Below are positions 50,898-62,887 of a stretch of 64,000 nt of DNA, one piece after another. The position numbers and the translations under genes are program-made. The stretch is from Puffinus mauretanicus (taxonomy: Eukaryota > Chordata > Aves > Procellariiformes > Procellariidae): NCBI GenBank assembly GCA_023333565.1, contig JAJKFH010002594.1:682001-746000 (forward strand), written 5' to 3'. A model generated the notes under the pieces. The model was not told where the DNA came from, ran no database searches, and was given only the letters and a program-made list of their open reading frames with translations. Each line of letters begins with the position of its first letter. The first letter of the stretch is position 1.

Positions 50898-51948
50898 CTA
50901 CACCATGTCCCTAAGCGCCTCATCTACACGTCTTTTTAATACTTCCAGGGATGGTGACTCTACCACTTCCCTGGGCAGCCTGTTCCAAGGCCTGACCACT
51001 CTTTCAGTAAAGAAATTTCTCCTAATGTCCAATCTAAACCTCCCCTGGCGCAACTTGAGGCCATTTCCTCTTGTCCTATCGCCAGTTACTTGGGAGAAGA
51101 GACCAACACCCACTTCACTACAACCTCCTTTCAGGTAGTTGTAGAGCACAATGAGGTCTCCCCTCAGCCTCCTCTTCTCCAGACTAAACAACCCCAGTTC
51201 CCTCAGCAGCTCCTCATAAGACTTGTGCTCCAGACCCTTCACCAGCTTCGTTGCCCTTCTCTGGACACGCTCCAACACCTCCATGTCCTTCTTGTAGTGA
51301 GGGCCCCAAAACTGAACACAGGATTCGAGGTGCGGTCTCACCAGTGCCGAGTACAGGGGCACGATCACCTCCCTACCCCTGCTGGCCACACTATTTCTGA
51401 TACAGGTCAGGATGCCGTTGAACTTCTTGGCCACCTGGGCACACTGCCGGCTCATGTTCAGCCGGCTGTCAACCAGCACCCCCAGGTCCTTTTCCTCCGG
51501 GCAGCTTTCCAGCCACTCTTCCCCAAGCCTGTAGTGTTGCTTGGGGTTGTTGTGGCCGGACAGTGCAGGACCCGGCACTTGGCCTTGTTGAACCTCATAC
51601 AACTGGCCTCAGCCCATGGATCCAGCCTGTCCAGGTCCCTCTGCAGAGCCTTCCTACCCTCCAGCAGATCAACACTTGGTGTCGTCTGCAAACGCCCAGC
51701 TTGGTGTCATCTGCAAACTTACTGAAGGAGCACTCAATCCCCTCGTCCAGATCATTGATAAAGATATTGAACAGGACCGGCCCCAAACTGAGCCTTGGGG
51801 AACACCGCTCGTGACCAGCCGCCAACTGGATTTAACTCCGTTCACCACAACTCTCTGGGCTCGGCCGTCCAGCCAGTTTTTAACCCAGCGAAGAGTGTAC
51901 CTGTCTAAGCCATGAGCTGCCAGCTTCTCTAGGAGAATGCCGTGGGAC
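50898..51948 (-). pseudogene. CR1 ORF2 C-terminal relic with doubled RT loop
   Basis: The frame at 50898-51602 encodes the region after the RT core, with [20 protein letters not shown] and the ending LRDMV, matching the 37-kb copy. An indel near 51560-51570 separates it from the RT part, which continues in two other frames up to 51948 and includes GVPQGSV and [12 protein letters not shown], the catalytic loop, is intact here but is encoded twice, because CTTGGTGTCRTCTGCAAAC occurs at 51675-51693 and 51700-51718. The 25-base shift also breaks the frame. The palm region upstream of the SHGILLEKL block is absent. It is inactive. Confidence 0.9.
51675..51718 (-). repeat. Direct duplication across the CR1 RT active site
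   Basis: Two 19-base copies differ at one base (CTTGGTGTCGTCTGCAAAC and CTTGGTGTCATCTGCAAAC) and begin 25 bases apart. In the related copy at 37.8 kb the motif occurs once. On the - strand each copy encodes FADDTK in part. Confidence 0.85.
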
Positions 51949-54900
51949 ATGTTCATAAGCCACCCAGCCCTAAAACATCTCACCTTGGCTGTATTTGCTG
52001 CAACATGACATTTAGCTGTTATACCCTGATCAATCCTACTAGATCAAACCTCACAGACAACATCCAAGTGGAAACAGCAAGGGTGAGATACCTGTCAGGG
52101 TTCAGGTGCCAACTAGCTTAGTCTTAGAAGCTGGCTTTAGCAACTTTAGCAGCAGAAACACAGGCAGCTTTAAGTTTAGGAGCAGATATAAGTGTATGTT
52201 TAGAAGATCTGTGTTTAAGCAGTGGTGACTGAGGTAATGCAATGTAGTACTGAGATTTGGAAGTCCCTGGGTGGCTCTAACTATAACTGATCATCTGATA
52301 TTAGCAAAATTTGTGCTGATAAGACCAAGATTTATTCTTCCAAACATATACAATCCAGCTTGTTACAGTAATTAATGAAATTACTCCTTTAAATGACATT
52401 AGAACCCTAATTCACAGCATTGCTGAAAATGCGTAACTGGTGTGCATGTTACAGCACAATATGCAGACTGGGACACCCTGTTTTGCTGTTCTACCCAGAT
52501 CTTTACTCTTTCTATTTCCTTCTGGCTTCTACCTCCCCATCCGAATAGCACTCAACCAACAATCTAATGCCAGCCTTTCTCCCTAGATGAACACCTCTCA
52601 CTTCCAAAAAGTAATGTAAGATCCGTATTAGATCTAATGTGGGACTGGTTTGAGCACTAGTCTCAAAGCTGAACATTTACATTCAAAAGCTTAAATTCAG
52701 CACCTTCTTTTGCTTTGTCTCAGCTGGTTGTAAGGGTTCTCTTAAGATATTGCACTGCTTGGGACTCCTATATCTTGCCATCAGACCAGATTTATTAAAC
52801 CAAATTACATTTACCCATTTATAATCCCATCCCTTTAATCTTCAAAAAATATTTCTCTGAGGCTTTTCTTTGCTATCTATCAAAAGGTGTGGTCTATTCC
52901 ACTTAAAAAATGGAACAGTGAAATGGATGGTAAGAGCAGGAAGACATAACCATTGTCTATCTATTTTAAGTTGAGGGCAGACCTTTCTGGTTATTAAGTC
53001 AGGGCAAAAGAATAGCTGTTAGGGAGTTTAAATTAAAAAAAAAAGTCTTCTTGAATGAATTCCAGTGAAGATAAGAGAAGTACAAATGATATATTCCATT
53101 ATAAACCTTGTAATAACTTAAAATTGATTAGTATTTGAAGGCTGATGGATAACTACAAAGCATTACTATTATAAAGTGCAATTTTTGATACCATGCAACT
53201 ACTTCAAGATCTCTAATTTTTCCCTCTTTTACAATATTCCCAGCAGAAATAGAGAGATATCTGTCATTCATGAGAAATGAGTCTAGTTCTGAAAATGATA
53301 TTGTTAGTTATGTCAAGTTTTAATAGAAATAGTGAAATAATGATTTGGAAATAGGGGGAACCAGGATCAGAAAGAATGGTTCAGACATGCAAGCACAGGA
53401 GGTCTCTATCTGCTTAGAATCTCAATTACAGTAGGTCAGGCAAAGAGAGTTCAGCTGCAAACATGAAGCTTAATATGGATATATTCAATGACATATGGGA
53501 GAAAAAGCCCATATAGGTAAACCACAATTCAGTCATGAGTTCCTGAGCAAACTATTTAGTCTCCTCCTTATGTTTTTTCACTTGCTGGCGTATAAGAAGA
53601 ATTTATAGGGCAGTAGTTAGAAACTGGGATATGGAAAAAATGCGCTGGCTTTAAAGGATAAGGCAGAGCCTCAGAAAATGTGTGTGATCTCAAGTTATCT
53701 TTTACCAAACAATGAATAAAATGTTACATTAGAATAATACAATTTAAAATCCAATTTTGAACTCAAGGTGATTCCATTTAGAAGAACATTCTTTCTCTGA
53801 TTATGATGTTTTAACAAAGCCAGCACAATTTAGAATGGTAGTTGAACTATTTCATTAGGATCCAATGTCACAAATATGGTTAACTTCTTTCTACTTTTTA
53901 TTTTCCCAAAGAAATAAAATTCAAAAGAATTAAATTATCTTTCCTGTTTTGAATTTTTAGACTGTAGCAAATCCTAGCTTCTTTTCTAGGCATTTATCAG
54001 GCTTTAGATAGGTACAAAGATAGTCAGATAGATAGACAGACAGATAGATAGATAGATAGATATGGATGGGTGTCTGACACACAATGTGATGAAAGCGAAC
54101 GTGACAAGTCCTCGTGAGAACCAAAATGTAACAGGGTAATGCACTGTACCCGTTGAAATTATGTAAGGATGTATGGTGACAACACAGATATTAAGGTCAC
54201 TACCTCTTATAGGAACACCATCCCCCATGCAGACTTCAGCTAGAGTTTTCCCTTCTCTGACAATGCAGTTAAGAATGAGTGTTGGGAAAATCATTAATTT
54301 TATCTAAATTTAATTTTCCTGGCAGGAAATGAACAAATTCATTTAAGAAGAAAAGTAAATTACCAATGATTTCTGACTGATTTTTTTGTAAAGCTCTCAG
54401 TAACAAATATGAACTTGACAGATTTCCAATGGATCTGCAACAATGTGGAGAGGGACAGAGAAGAATTAGGCTGAGCTGTGAACAGTTACCATTGATAACT
54501 CTCTTTTAGGTGGAATATGACACAACTGGGAGAGTTTGCACATTCCAGATGAGGCAATGAAAGGTGGGTATACTGTACTTTTACAGTCTGAAAAAGAGCT
54601 CAGAGCATATCAAATATGGTGGACAGAGTGAAGAGGTCTTTTGAATCTTCTTGTTGTATATTCCATTCAGGCAACATAACAGAATAGGTTCAAAATTTAA
54701 ACTTAAGAAAAATAAGCTGCTAATACATAGATTGCAATCTTGATCTGTCCAACTACTACTGTTAGTTGAAGAAGGCAGTTAAGTGTTACTGCAAACTTTC
54801 CTCCACAACATTCACTAGCAATTTTCCTTTCTGATTCCTTATTTACTGTTTAGCTTCCAGCTTTACTGACCTCAGCAGTCTAATTCTGAAGATCTAGCAG

Positions 54901-55654
54901 AATTAAAGAAGAGGAGGAAGGGAAACTTGTTTACCTTGGAAAGTACCATTACATCTTTGTCAGGTAATGGCTCTAAATTACTTGGCAATTAATATGTGAC
55001 ATCAACAAATGAAGGGAACATCCAGGGTCTGTCCAGTCTTCTGTGGATGCACAGTGGAGTTTTACATATCAGCCCCTTTTGTATGCCTGCCTCAATATTT
55101 CAGGCAAATCTGAAGAACAGAAAAGTGGATAGGAACCTCATGAACAGTACTCATCTAATAGTCACTCAGCTCATTTCTTCTCCTCCAGTCCCCTGAGTAG
55201 TGGTAGTACAGAGATTCTACCTGCACTACCTGCAAAACCAAAACAAAGTAATCCCTGAAAAACACAGCATCTGTGGAGTTCTCTCTATATAACCTGAATA
55301 GCCTGTTGAAAAATTTATTGTGTTCTTTCATATACTGATGTCTAAATCCATATGAAACTCCCAAGGAGTGTTTTTCAGAATTCCTGCCCATGTGATATGA
55401 CAATATCACAATGCAAATGCCATTAGCCTTGTGGTAGTGATCCAGGAGAAAGTTTTCTTGCTTGCAATTTATTTTCCATGCCTCATGTCTCTGTGTTGTG
55501 CTGTACAATACTATACGTCTTATTCAAAGACCTCATTAATTTTCATTGGCACTATTGGCACTAAGATCAATGTTAGTACTAATAAATAATAAACATGGAG
55601 TGAAAAGTGAGATTCAGAAGAATCTCACTTTTTTTGGGAGGGAATGAAGAAGAG
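51949..55654. other. Unique AT-rich DNA, no gene recognised
   Basis: About 3.7 kb. The open frames are at most 117 codons and carry no recognisable motif. A GATA-type microsatellite lies at 54025-54062. No other repeat or RNA gene was recognised. Confidence 0.5.
54025..54062. repeat. (GATA)n microsatellite with GACA units
   Basis: GATA units are interrupted by two GACA units. Mixed GATA/GACA tracts are common vertebrate microsatellites. Confidence 0.9.
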
Positions 55655-55950
55655 GGAGGCAGGGTCTTCTCAGTGATGCCCAGACACAGTACTGGAGTTA
55701 ACAGGCACAAATTAAAACATGTGAAACTTCATCTGAACATAAGAAAAACCTTTTTTACCATGAGGGTGATCAGATGTTGAAACAGGTTGCTCAGAGAGAT
55801 TTTGCAGTCTCTCTCTGTGGAGCTACTCAAAATCTCTCTGGACTCAGTCCTGGGCAACCTGCTTTAGGTGTCCCTGTTTGAGCGGGGGGGGGGGAACTAG
55901 ATGATTTTGAGAAGTGCCTACCAACTTCAATGTTCCTGTGATTCTGTGAT
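55655..55950 (+). mobile_element. CR1 LINE 3' end, + strand, old copy
   Basis: The sequence follows the last part of CR1 in + orientation: 'agggtcttctcagtgatgcc' near 55661, the block 'gggtgatcagatgttgaaac' near 55763, 'ctcagtcctgggcaacctgc' near 55842, an 11-base G-run at 55884-55894 where the family has a G-rich stretch, and the tail CCTGTGATTCTGTGAT ending near 55950. It is 5'-truncated and well diverged. Confidence 0.88.
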
Positions 55951-58900
55951 AAGGAAAGAAAACAACCCAAAAACAAGATGGCAGAGACTGAAGTACTTTC
56001 TTTTCATGGCAAATGTTTCCCTTGTTTCTCCAAGTGCAGAAGGCTGAACACTTGTATTCTTGTGTCATACAGTGATGAGGGACACCAGGCTCTTTGCCAT
56101 CCCACCCCACAATAAAAAAGGAGGCATCACAAGGACATCACTAATGAATAGGGGCAAAATTGGTGTTGTCCTGCTTGACTGGGGAAACAGGAAAAGGGAA
56201 TCTGAATGGTCACCTGGTGGATTCTCATTGTTTCTGCATTTGTAAGCAGAGAGGAGGCCTAGCAATGGTGGAGCTCATTTTTTGCAGGGTGAAAACAGGG
56301 ACTACCCTTTACTTATAGTAGGCATGTGAAAAATACCATGAAGGTCTCTGGGCTTTCTTCAGTGGATGACCAAGTTGCTCATTAAATCTGCTGCTGCTAC
56401 TTCTTCCTAAAGTTGTATGATCTGCTGCTTCACTGCCAGTGGTAAATTAATCCAGGCCACACTGACCTATCATCATCTGTACAGGTTAACTATTTTCCTC
56501 TCCTTGGCATAACTTCAGTCTGTGCATGTAAAACCCTCTCAGAGAGAGCCTAAGTGTGGTTTGAGGAGTACCTCAGACCTGAAATTCTTCCCATCCACCA
56601 GAGTGGACACAGGTCATGCTGCGCCACTTGCTGTCATGGCCAGAGAACGGGTCTCAGACCTAAGTTTGTTAATGCAGACATAGCATTAAATCACAGTGGC
56701 AGCTTGATGATGGATCCTTCATATCTACACAGGAATGTTTTTCCTTGCTGGTTGTGTATGGGGCTTTCCACAGTCTAAATCCTAAGGTTCTGGCTCAATA
56801 GCCAAGTAAACCACTGCAGCAGTTTAAGACACTAGTAGCCTAAATTTGTAATATTAACTGTCTGCCTGTAGTTACCATTTCTCTGGCAGAATTCATGGAG
56901 TGCAACATGCGCCGGTATTCCAACCTGTTCGGCATACATCTTGGCACTTTTCCCCATTTCCCCCTCACTGCTAAACTACCGCACTAACCTGTAGACTGAA
57001 ATGTCTAGCACATGCATTTATCTTCTGTCAGCTCTGCTCCAGAGATGCTTGCTTCCAGCAGATACCTTAAACTGACACAGCAAGATCAGCCAGAGCTCAT
57101 TTGCCAGGGACTTTTTGCTTTCAAAGGCAGTGAGAACCAAGATCCAAATGGACTTTCAGCCCTTTGGAGAATGCCATCCAAAACCTCTTGGAATTTCTGA
57201 TCTGTGCTGTAAAAGGTACAGTTTATCCCAAAATGATGATGATGGCATTTGTTCCAAATGTCTCATTGTACACATGAACTGCATATTTTACACATGGGCT
57301 ATTGTACTGCCATCAATCCCAAACATTATATTCAGAGTTAAAATAATTTTGAAAACATGATGGAATAACCTATGACCATAGTTAATAAAATGGTCTTGGG
57401 GAAGGAGGGTTATGAATGTAGAAATTAAGGCTCTATTACAGACGGCTAATACTTAGCTATACACTAGTTGGAAAAACATCAACAAACTTTTCAGGATCTG
57501 TTGCAGGTGAAGAAAGCAATTAATTCTCAACAGAAAATGATTTTGACACATGCCATAATACACAGGTAATGTTAAAGGTTGGTGAATAATTTAAATGGCA
57601 ATCCAGACTACCTCTAAATACATTAGAAAATAGAAAATTTATATAGAAAAATGTACAGCTTATTTCATTTTTCATCATGCATCTTTGAAAATAACAGTAA
57701 TAGTCCTAACATGACCTTAGCAGGAATAAAAAATTGCTTATGGGAAAAATTGTAATTCACTCATTAATTCTGAAGCCTTGCTGTAATAAATTGAATTACA
57801 TAACAGACATCAGTTCAGTCTTGCATGGTTTAGTTTCTTGAAGTGTGATGTAATCTATCTTTTTAAGTGTTTTCGAACATGAAAGAGGAAGTTCTTAGGA
57901 GTGTAAGGATTTTATACTAGAACAGAGCAAAAGTGTCTCTACTCCAGGGGTCTACTTTGAACAGATGCCACACAGAAGCTTCAATGGGAACATTAACCTT
58001 TACATAATGCATAGAATTGTCCAATTCTGTATCATGAAAATAAATTTCTTCTTGATTCTAAATGGTGATCACTTTATTTCCCAAGGTATTAGGGTTGATT
58101 GATGGTTCATATTGTTTGGCCTTACTTGAAGCTTAATTGAAGAGAGAAGACCCATTTATCCCTATTAATGCTGTTTATATTCTCATCTTAATTACTCCGG
58201 TATCATCCCAGAGTAAATCCTTCAAGATGAATGCATTGCTCTGCCTTTCAATTGATGTAAATGGATCTGAAGTCAAAGGTCCTGGTTTGAAACTTTCATC
58301 AAGATTTAATCTACCTCCAGAGTAAAGGCAAAATTATATGGAAGTTAATTCCATCACCAGTGGACATTACATTTTATGTTTTATTTAGACAGCACCTTTG
58401 ATCTAAAGCACCAGGAAATGATAAATGGGGAGCATTCAGAGAAACAGAATTGGTAATCAAACAAGGAAGTAGGAACAAGCTATCAAGTGCTTGCATAGAA
58501 AGAAAGAAAAGAAGAACCATCAGGTGGTCATTAAAACCTGTGCTAAAGCAGTGCTAAAAGAAGGGAGAGAGAGAGATTTAAAATAAAAATGCAGGATGAA
58601 GTCAGGGGAATCACCTGGAAAACATCCTCCTTGGGAAAAGATCCCTTTGTGGAGAGCAGCACTACTCAGAGTGTAACAAATAAGAACATTCCTTAAAGAA
58701 TTTCATTTATTCTACACTGGCTTTGGTTGGTAAAAGGCAAATATCATATTGCCAGAGAGAAATAATTGTCTTGTTTGCGAGGAAAATTTGTAAACTGAAT
58801 GTTTGCATCTTAAACACTGTGTTTGCATGAAGACATGAGCATTAAATACTGACAAGGTAAGAAAAATACTGAACTTCTTAGAATACTAGAGCAAGAGAAT

Positions 58901-60090
58901 CTGCCATTCTCCATTACCATACCTGCAAGTTATCAGCTGCAACTATCAGGGAGAAGTTGTCAATCAACTCTATTGCAAGGATGAAAGAGTAGATGGTACA
59001 GTTTAATTTTATTATGGAAATTGATTTGCATCTTTTATATGTCTTGATTGAAATCTTTCCAGGTAATGGCATTGAAGAATACTCATAAAACTGCCATGAC
59101 TGTGGTAATAACTATTATTATGATGGAATTTAATAATAAAAAAACCTGCCTGCAAGATGGGCAATATGAATAATTCATGTACAGTGTTGCTTAAAATGTG
59201 ATAGAGAGAAAAAGACTTGTAGGAAAATTCTTAATGTATCCAGACAGGGATGATAATTGGTTTTTGCAACTAAATGAGTACTTCATGTACAAGACAGCAC
59301 TAACAAGGCAGGAGAAGAAATTTACACATAGGGGAGACAATTTCATTTATCTGGTTACAGCAGGATAAGTGGAATAAATGGTTTTCCTTAAAGGAATTGA
59401 CAGAAAATGCATATCCTGATAATAATTAGTTTTGTTTACAACTAGAGAGCAACAGAATAGGAGACACAATAGCATCTTTTCAATGTGTAATAACATGTAC
59501 CATGTGCTTATGTAGGCCTTACTGTGCTATTAATCAAATACCTGCAAACACTGACCAGATCTCTTCCAGTGCTGTCTTTTAGTTGCAAGCATAAACAGGA
59601 GTCCAGCATATGGAGAATTGTTTCACAGTTGCACTTTATTTAACTTTCTTTGATTTCTTTTAAGTATACAGTATCAGATAAGCCTGTGTTTCCTGCTTTT
59701 ATTGCCTACCATCTGGTGGAAAAAGCATGCAATAACATAAAAAGGGACAGATGACTAAGACAATATTTTAGTGGAAGGGTCTGAAGTTACAGTGAGTAGG
59801 AGTTCATCAAGGATGTCAACTGCGGGAACAGAAAGCCATGCAAGAACTCATGTCTCTACCCTTGCCCAAAGGCAGTGATTAGGTTTGAGAGTTGTCACTT
59901 CACTCATAGATATGACAAGTAGAATTTCTTACACGTAAATATCTGTGACGTCTCTCTAGAGCAAGAGAAGCTTGAGAATAAACTAAACTCACAAGTAGCA
60001 GTCTACAACCTCCAGTTTGAGCAGCTAAAGGTGGGTCATTATTTTCTGTTTGCCCAGGTTTCTTCAGTACTGAACACATCAGGATAACCT

Positions 60091-60129
60091 ACAAAACAAA
60101 ACAAAACAAAATAAACAAAACAAAACAAA
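60091..60129. repeat. (AAAAC)n microsatellite
   Basis: ACAAA/CAAAA pentamers with one ATAAA interruption in the middle. On the - strand it reads TTTTG repeats. No retroposon body is recognised next to it, so it may be a simple repeat rather than a tail. Confidence 0.85.
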
Positions 60130-62587
60130 TTATAAAAATGATCAAAAAATTTGTATATGTCAGAAAATACTTCTGTGCCAAGAATCTTTCTACTGGTGTC
60201 AATATAGCCTTTTCGTAATACTTTGATTTTGTCCTCCCTGATGTTCAGGTGTAGGAACTTCAACGTTTGATTGTCAAATAACTGTCCCATTCCTTGTTCT
60301 GCTTTCTATTTATAATCAGGGCTAGGCATACATATGAAAATACAGAAAGCTATAAGTACTTGTATGTAGCAGTGTGGAAGGGAACGTACTTCTGTTTGGA
60401 GTACACCATCTTCTCATATTATTAAAAACAAAAGATCCCAAATTCCCCCCCTCCAGAATGCACAAGAAAAGCTATTTGCAGTAACACATCAAAATCAGTT
60501 AAGTAGCCTGAAAAAAACTTGGGAATTGGATTTAGTCAAAATCCATGTTAATACATTGTGCTTTACCCATTTCTAATTCTCTCTTACTCGAACCTGAGAT
60601 CAATCCTCTTTGTTCTGGCTTGCCACCAGGATCTCCGATCAATGTTGATAAAACAAAATGACAATAAAGAAGGCTTTGAAAGCCACTCTGGAGAACTGTG
60701 GGAAAAAAACCAAACCAAAACAAAACTGTATTCTTTTGTTATGACTATGACCTGTGCCTCTGTGTGTTTGTTTAGGATGGATTACTTGCTATGGAGATTA
60801 GATCTAAAGGGAGTTACACTTGAGAAGCTACACAATAATCTAGCTGAGAGACATCTCAACAAGTACTAAAATACAGTAGCCTGGTTAATATGCCCATGGT
60901 TGTTTTGCCAAGATTGAGATCTGGAAATGATAAAGCCCCCAAGAACCTCTTTATCAGTTAAAAAAATCTGCCCCATCAGGTAGTTTCCAGGATAACTCAG
61001 AAAAATGGTCAGAGCTTGAAAACTACAAATTGGTTCCTAAGAAACCCAGGGGGCCTGAAGGGAATGCTGTCCAGAGCCCAGGGGAGAGATCAAAACATGT
61101 AACTCGGCTACAGACACCCACTGATGTTTGCCTGGCTCTCAAGAGCAGGCTGTGGGCTGGATAGCTGCAAGGAGAGGTGGCACCACAGGACTCGTTAGGA
61201 GTGACAGTCACTGCAGTTGCCAAGCACGCAGCAGGCTAAGATTCGTGCTAGCAATCCAGGACATTGTATCCCAAAGAGCAGCTAGGTTCCAGATCGCTGT
61301 CTTAGTGAGAGCTCCCTATGTACCTGGTCTCAAATCAACAAGTTGCTGTAGAGACGACCAGAGGAACTAGTAGCCCACTGCAGATCTCCGCATGTGATCA
61401 ACATTGCACCGAGCTACCTCCACATGAATGACAGCTCCTTCCAACTCACACTTTCAGGAGCCTCTCAAAAGTAACAACTTCACCAGGGGAAGTGTGCAAG
61501 TACTGTTGAGCACCTTAGGTTTTGTGTGAGCATGCTGTGGGTTATTTATGCGCAAGCTACTAATGAACTTAAAAGTGTTTCGTGTTGATAATTAGTAATA
61601 AATCTGCTCAGCAGATTGAGTTATCAAATTAAATAATTCTATTAAGTGGCTCGTGTGGGCCAAACACAGGTATTTTAAGTGGGTAGACTGCATTAACTAG
61701 AATCAACATAATTTGACAAAAGATATATTTGATGTTTGTTCTCCTTTTCTCTGGGTTTAAAGTGCAGAAGGAACTCCAAACCTGCTTTCAGGATGCAAAT
61801 CTCTGCTATCAAAACCATAAACTTACTCAGGATTTGGTTTTACTGGAAGGAATTCTACATTCTTCAAGTAAAAGAGAGATCTGAGCAACATCGGGTATTG
61901 CATGTTCTGTCATTCAAATACAAAAGTGATAGGTAACTTTCATAAGTGAGGTGGACGTTCACAGAAAGCTTTACAGATGTGCTCAGACTGTTTGAACAGC
62001 TCTTGCGGGGCTAAAAGTGTAAGCAATCTGTCTGAGCCACATCACTTCCGACTTTTCTGTAGTTGAGAGACTACTTTTTACTCAAACACATTCTTGTAAA
62101 CAGTGTTTCTCTTCCTAAAACACTTACAGAACTCTAGTTTGAAGTCTGACTTCATAATCTTCTCCTTCACCATTTCTAAACCTCACTATGGAGAAGACAA
62201 TCCCATCTTTCTGGATCACAAGTAGAATCTGGACATTATGTTGATTCTGCAGTAAACCTCTTTTCACCTTTGTTAATTACATTGGAAAAATCAATATCAG
62301 GAAAGGCCAAACTGACATATCAAAAGATTATAGGAAAACCTGTTTGACTTCATTAACACAGTATCCAGAATTGCTGCTTCTGCATGTTATTGAGTTGTAG
62401 GGATGTACTGGAAGTTTTAGAAATAAAGGTAGCATGGTCGTGTACTGTCTGCACAGACCAAAACACTTCAGAGGTAAAATAGAAAAAAGGAAAACAAGCT
62501 TCTTGTCTTCTCATTGAGTAAAATAAGTGAACAGTCTGTAGTCTCCACAACTGGAGCTTTTAAACAGCTATTCATTAGCTTATTGTT

Positions 62588-62614
62588 GGGGGAGGGGGTG
62601 GTGCGGGGGGTGGG
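62588..62614 (+). repeat. G-quadruplex-type G-rich tract
   Basis: G-runs of 5, 5, 6 and 3 are separated by A, TGGTGC and T, fitting the G3+ N1-7 pattern. It is immediately followed by an A-rich stretch of AAAC-like units to about 62655, an abrupt G-rich to A-rich switch. Confidence 0.6.
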
Positions 62615-62870
62615 AACAAACAAAGAAACAAACAAAAAGAACAACAAAAAAACACATCTAGCCTGATCTTCAGTTGAAATAGATCCAATACATTTAATAG
62701 AGGTTCTACTTTCCATAGAGGAATCTTATTTACATGACCCTTAATATTCAGTATTATATAGAGAGACCAGAAAAAGTTATTAGAGAAATGTCATAGCTAA
62801 AAAACAAATCCATTTACCTAATTTAATCATTATGGTGAATAGCAAAAGACTATGTCTTCTATGTTTTCTT

Positions 62871-62887
62871 AAAAAAAAAAAAAAAAA
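62871..62887. repeat. A17 homopolymer
   Basis: Seventeen consecutive A residues. No SINE or processed-gene body is recognised upstream, so it is called a plain homopolymer. Confidence 0.9.

Larger units (their letters stand above)
50825..51948 (-). mobile_element. CR1 LINE, 1.1 kb, - strand, twin of 37-kb copy
   Basis: The 3' tail is short (ATAGAATCATAAAGG at 50825-50839). The sequence then follows the 37-kb copy nearly base for base through the 3' untranslated region, the C-terminal coding part and the last third of the reverse transcriptase. Homology stops near 51948 (after GCCGTGGGA), where this insertion is 5'-truncated. Unique to this copy is a duplication around the RT active-site coding sequence at 51675-51718. 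High similarity to the 37-kb copy places both in one young subfamily. Confidence 0.95.

Noticed and set aside
51090..51725. 211-codon + strand open frame
   Set aside because: Antisense shadow of the second CR1 copy, long only because the GC-rich element has few antisense stops.
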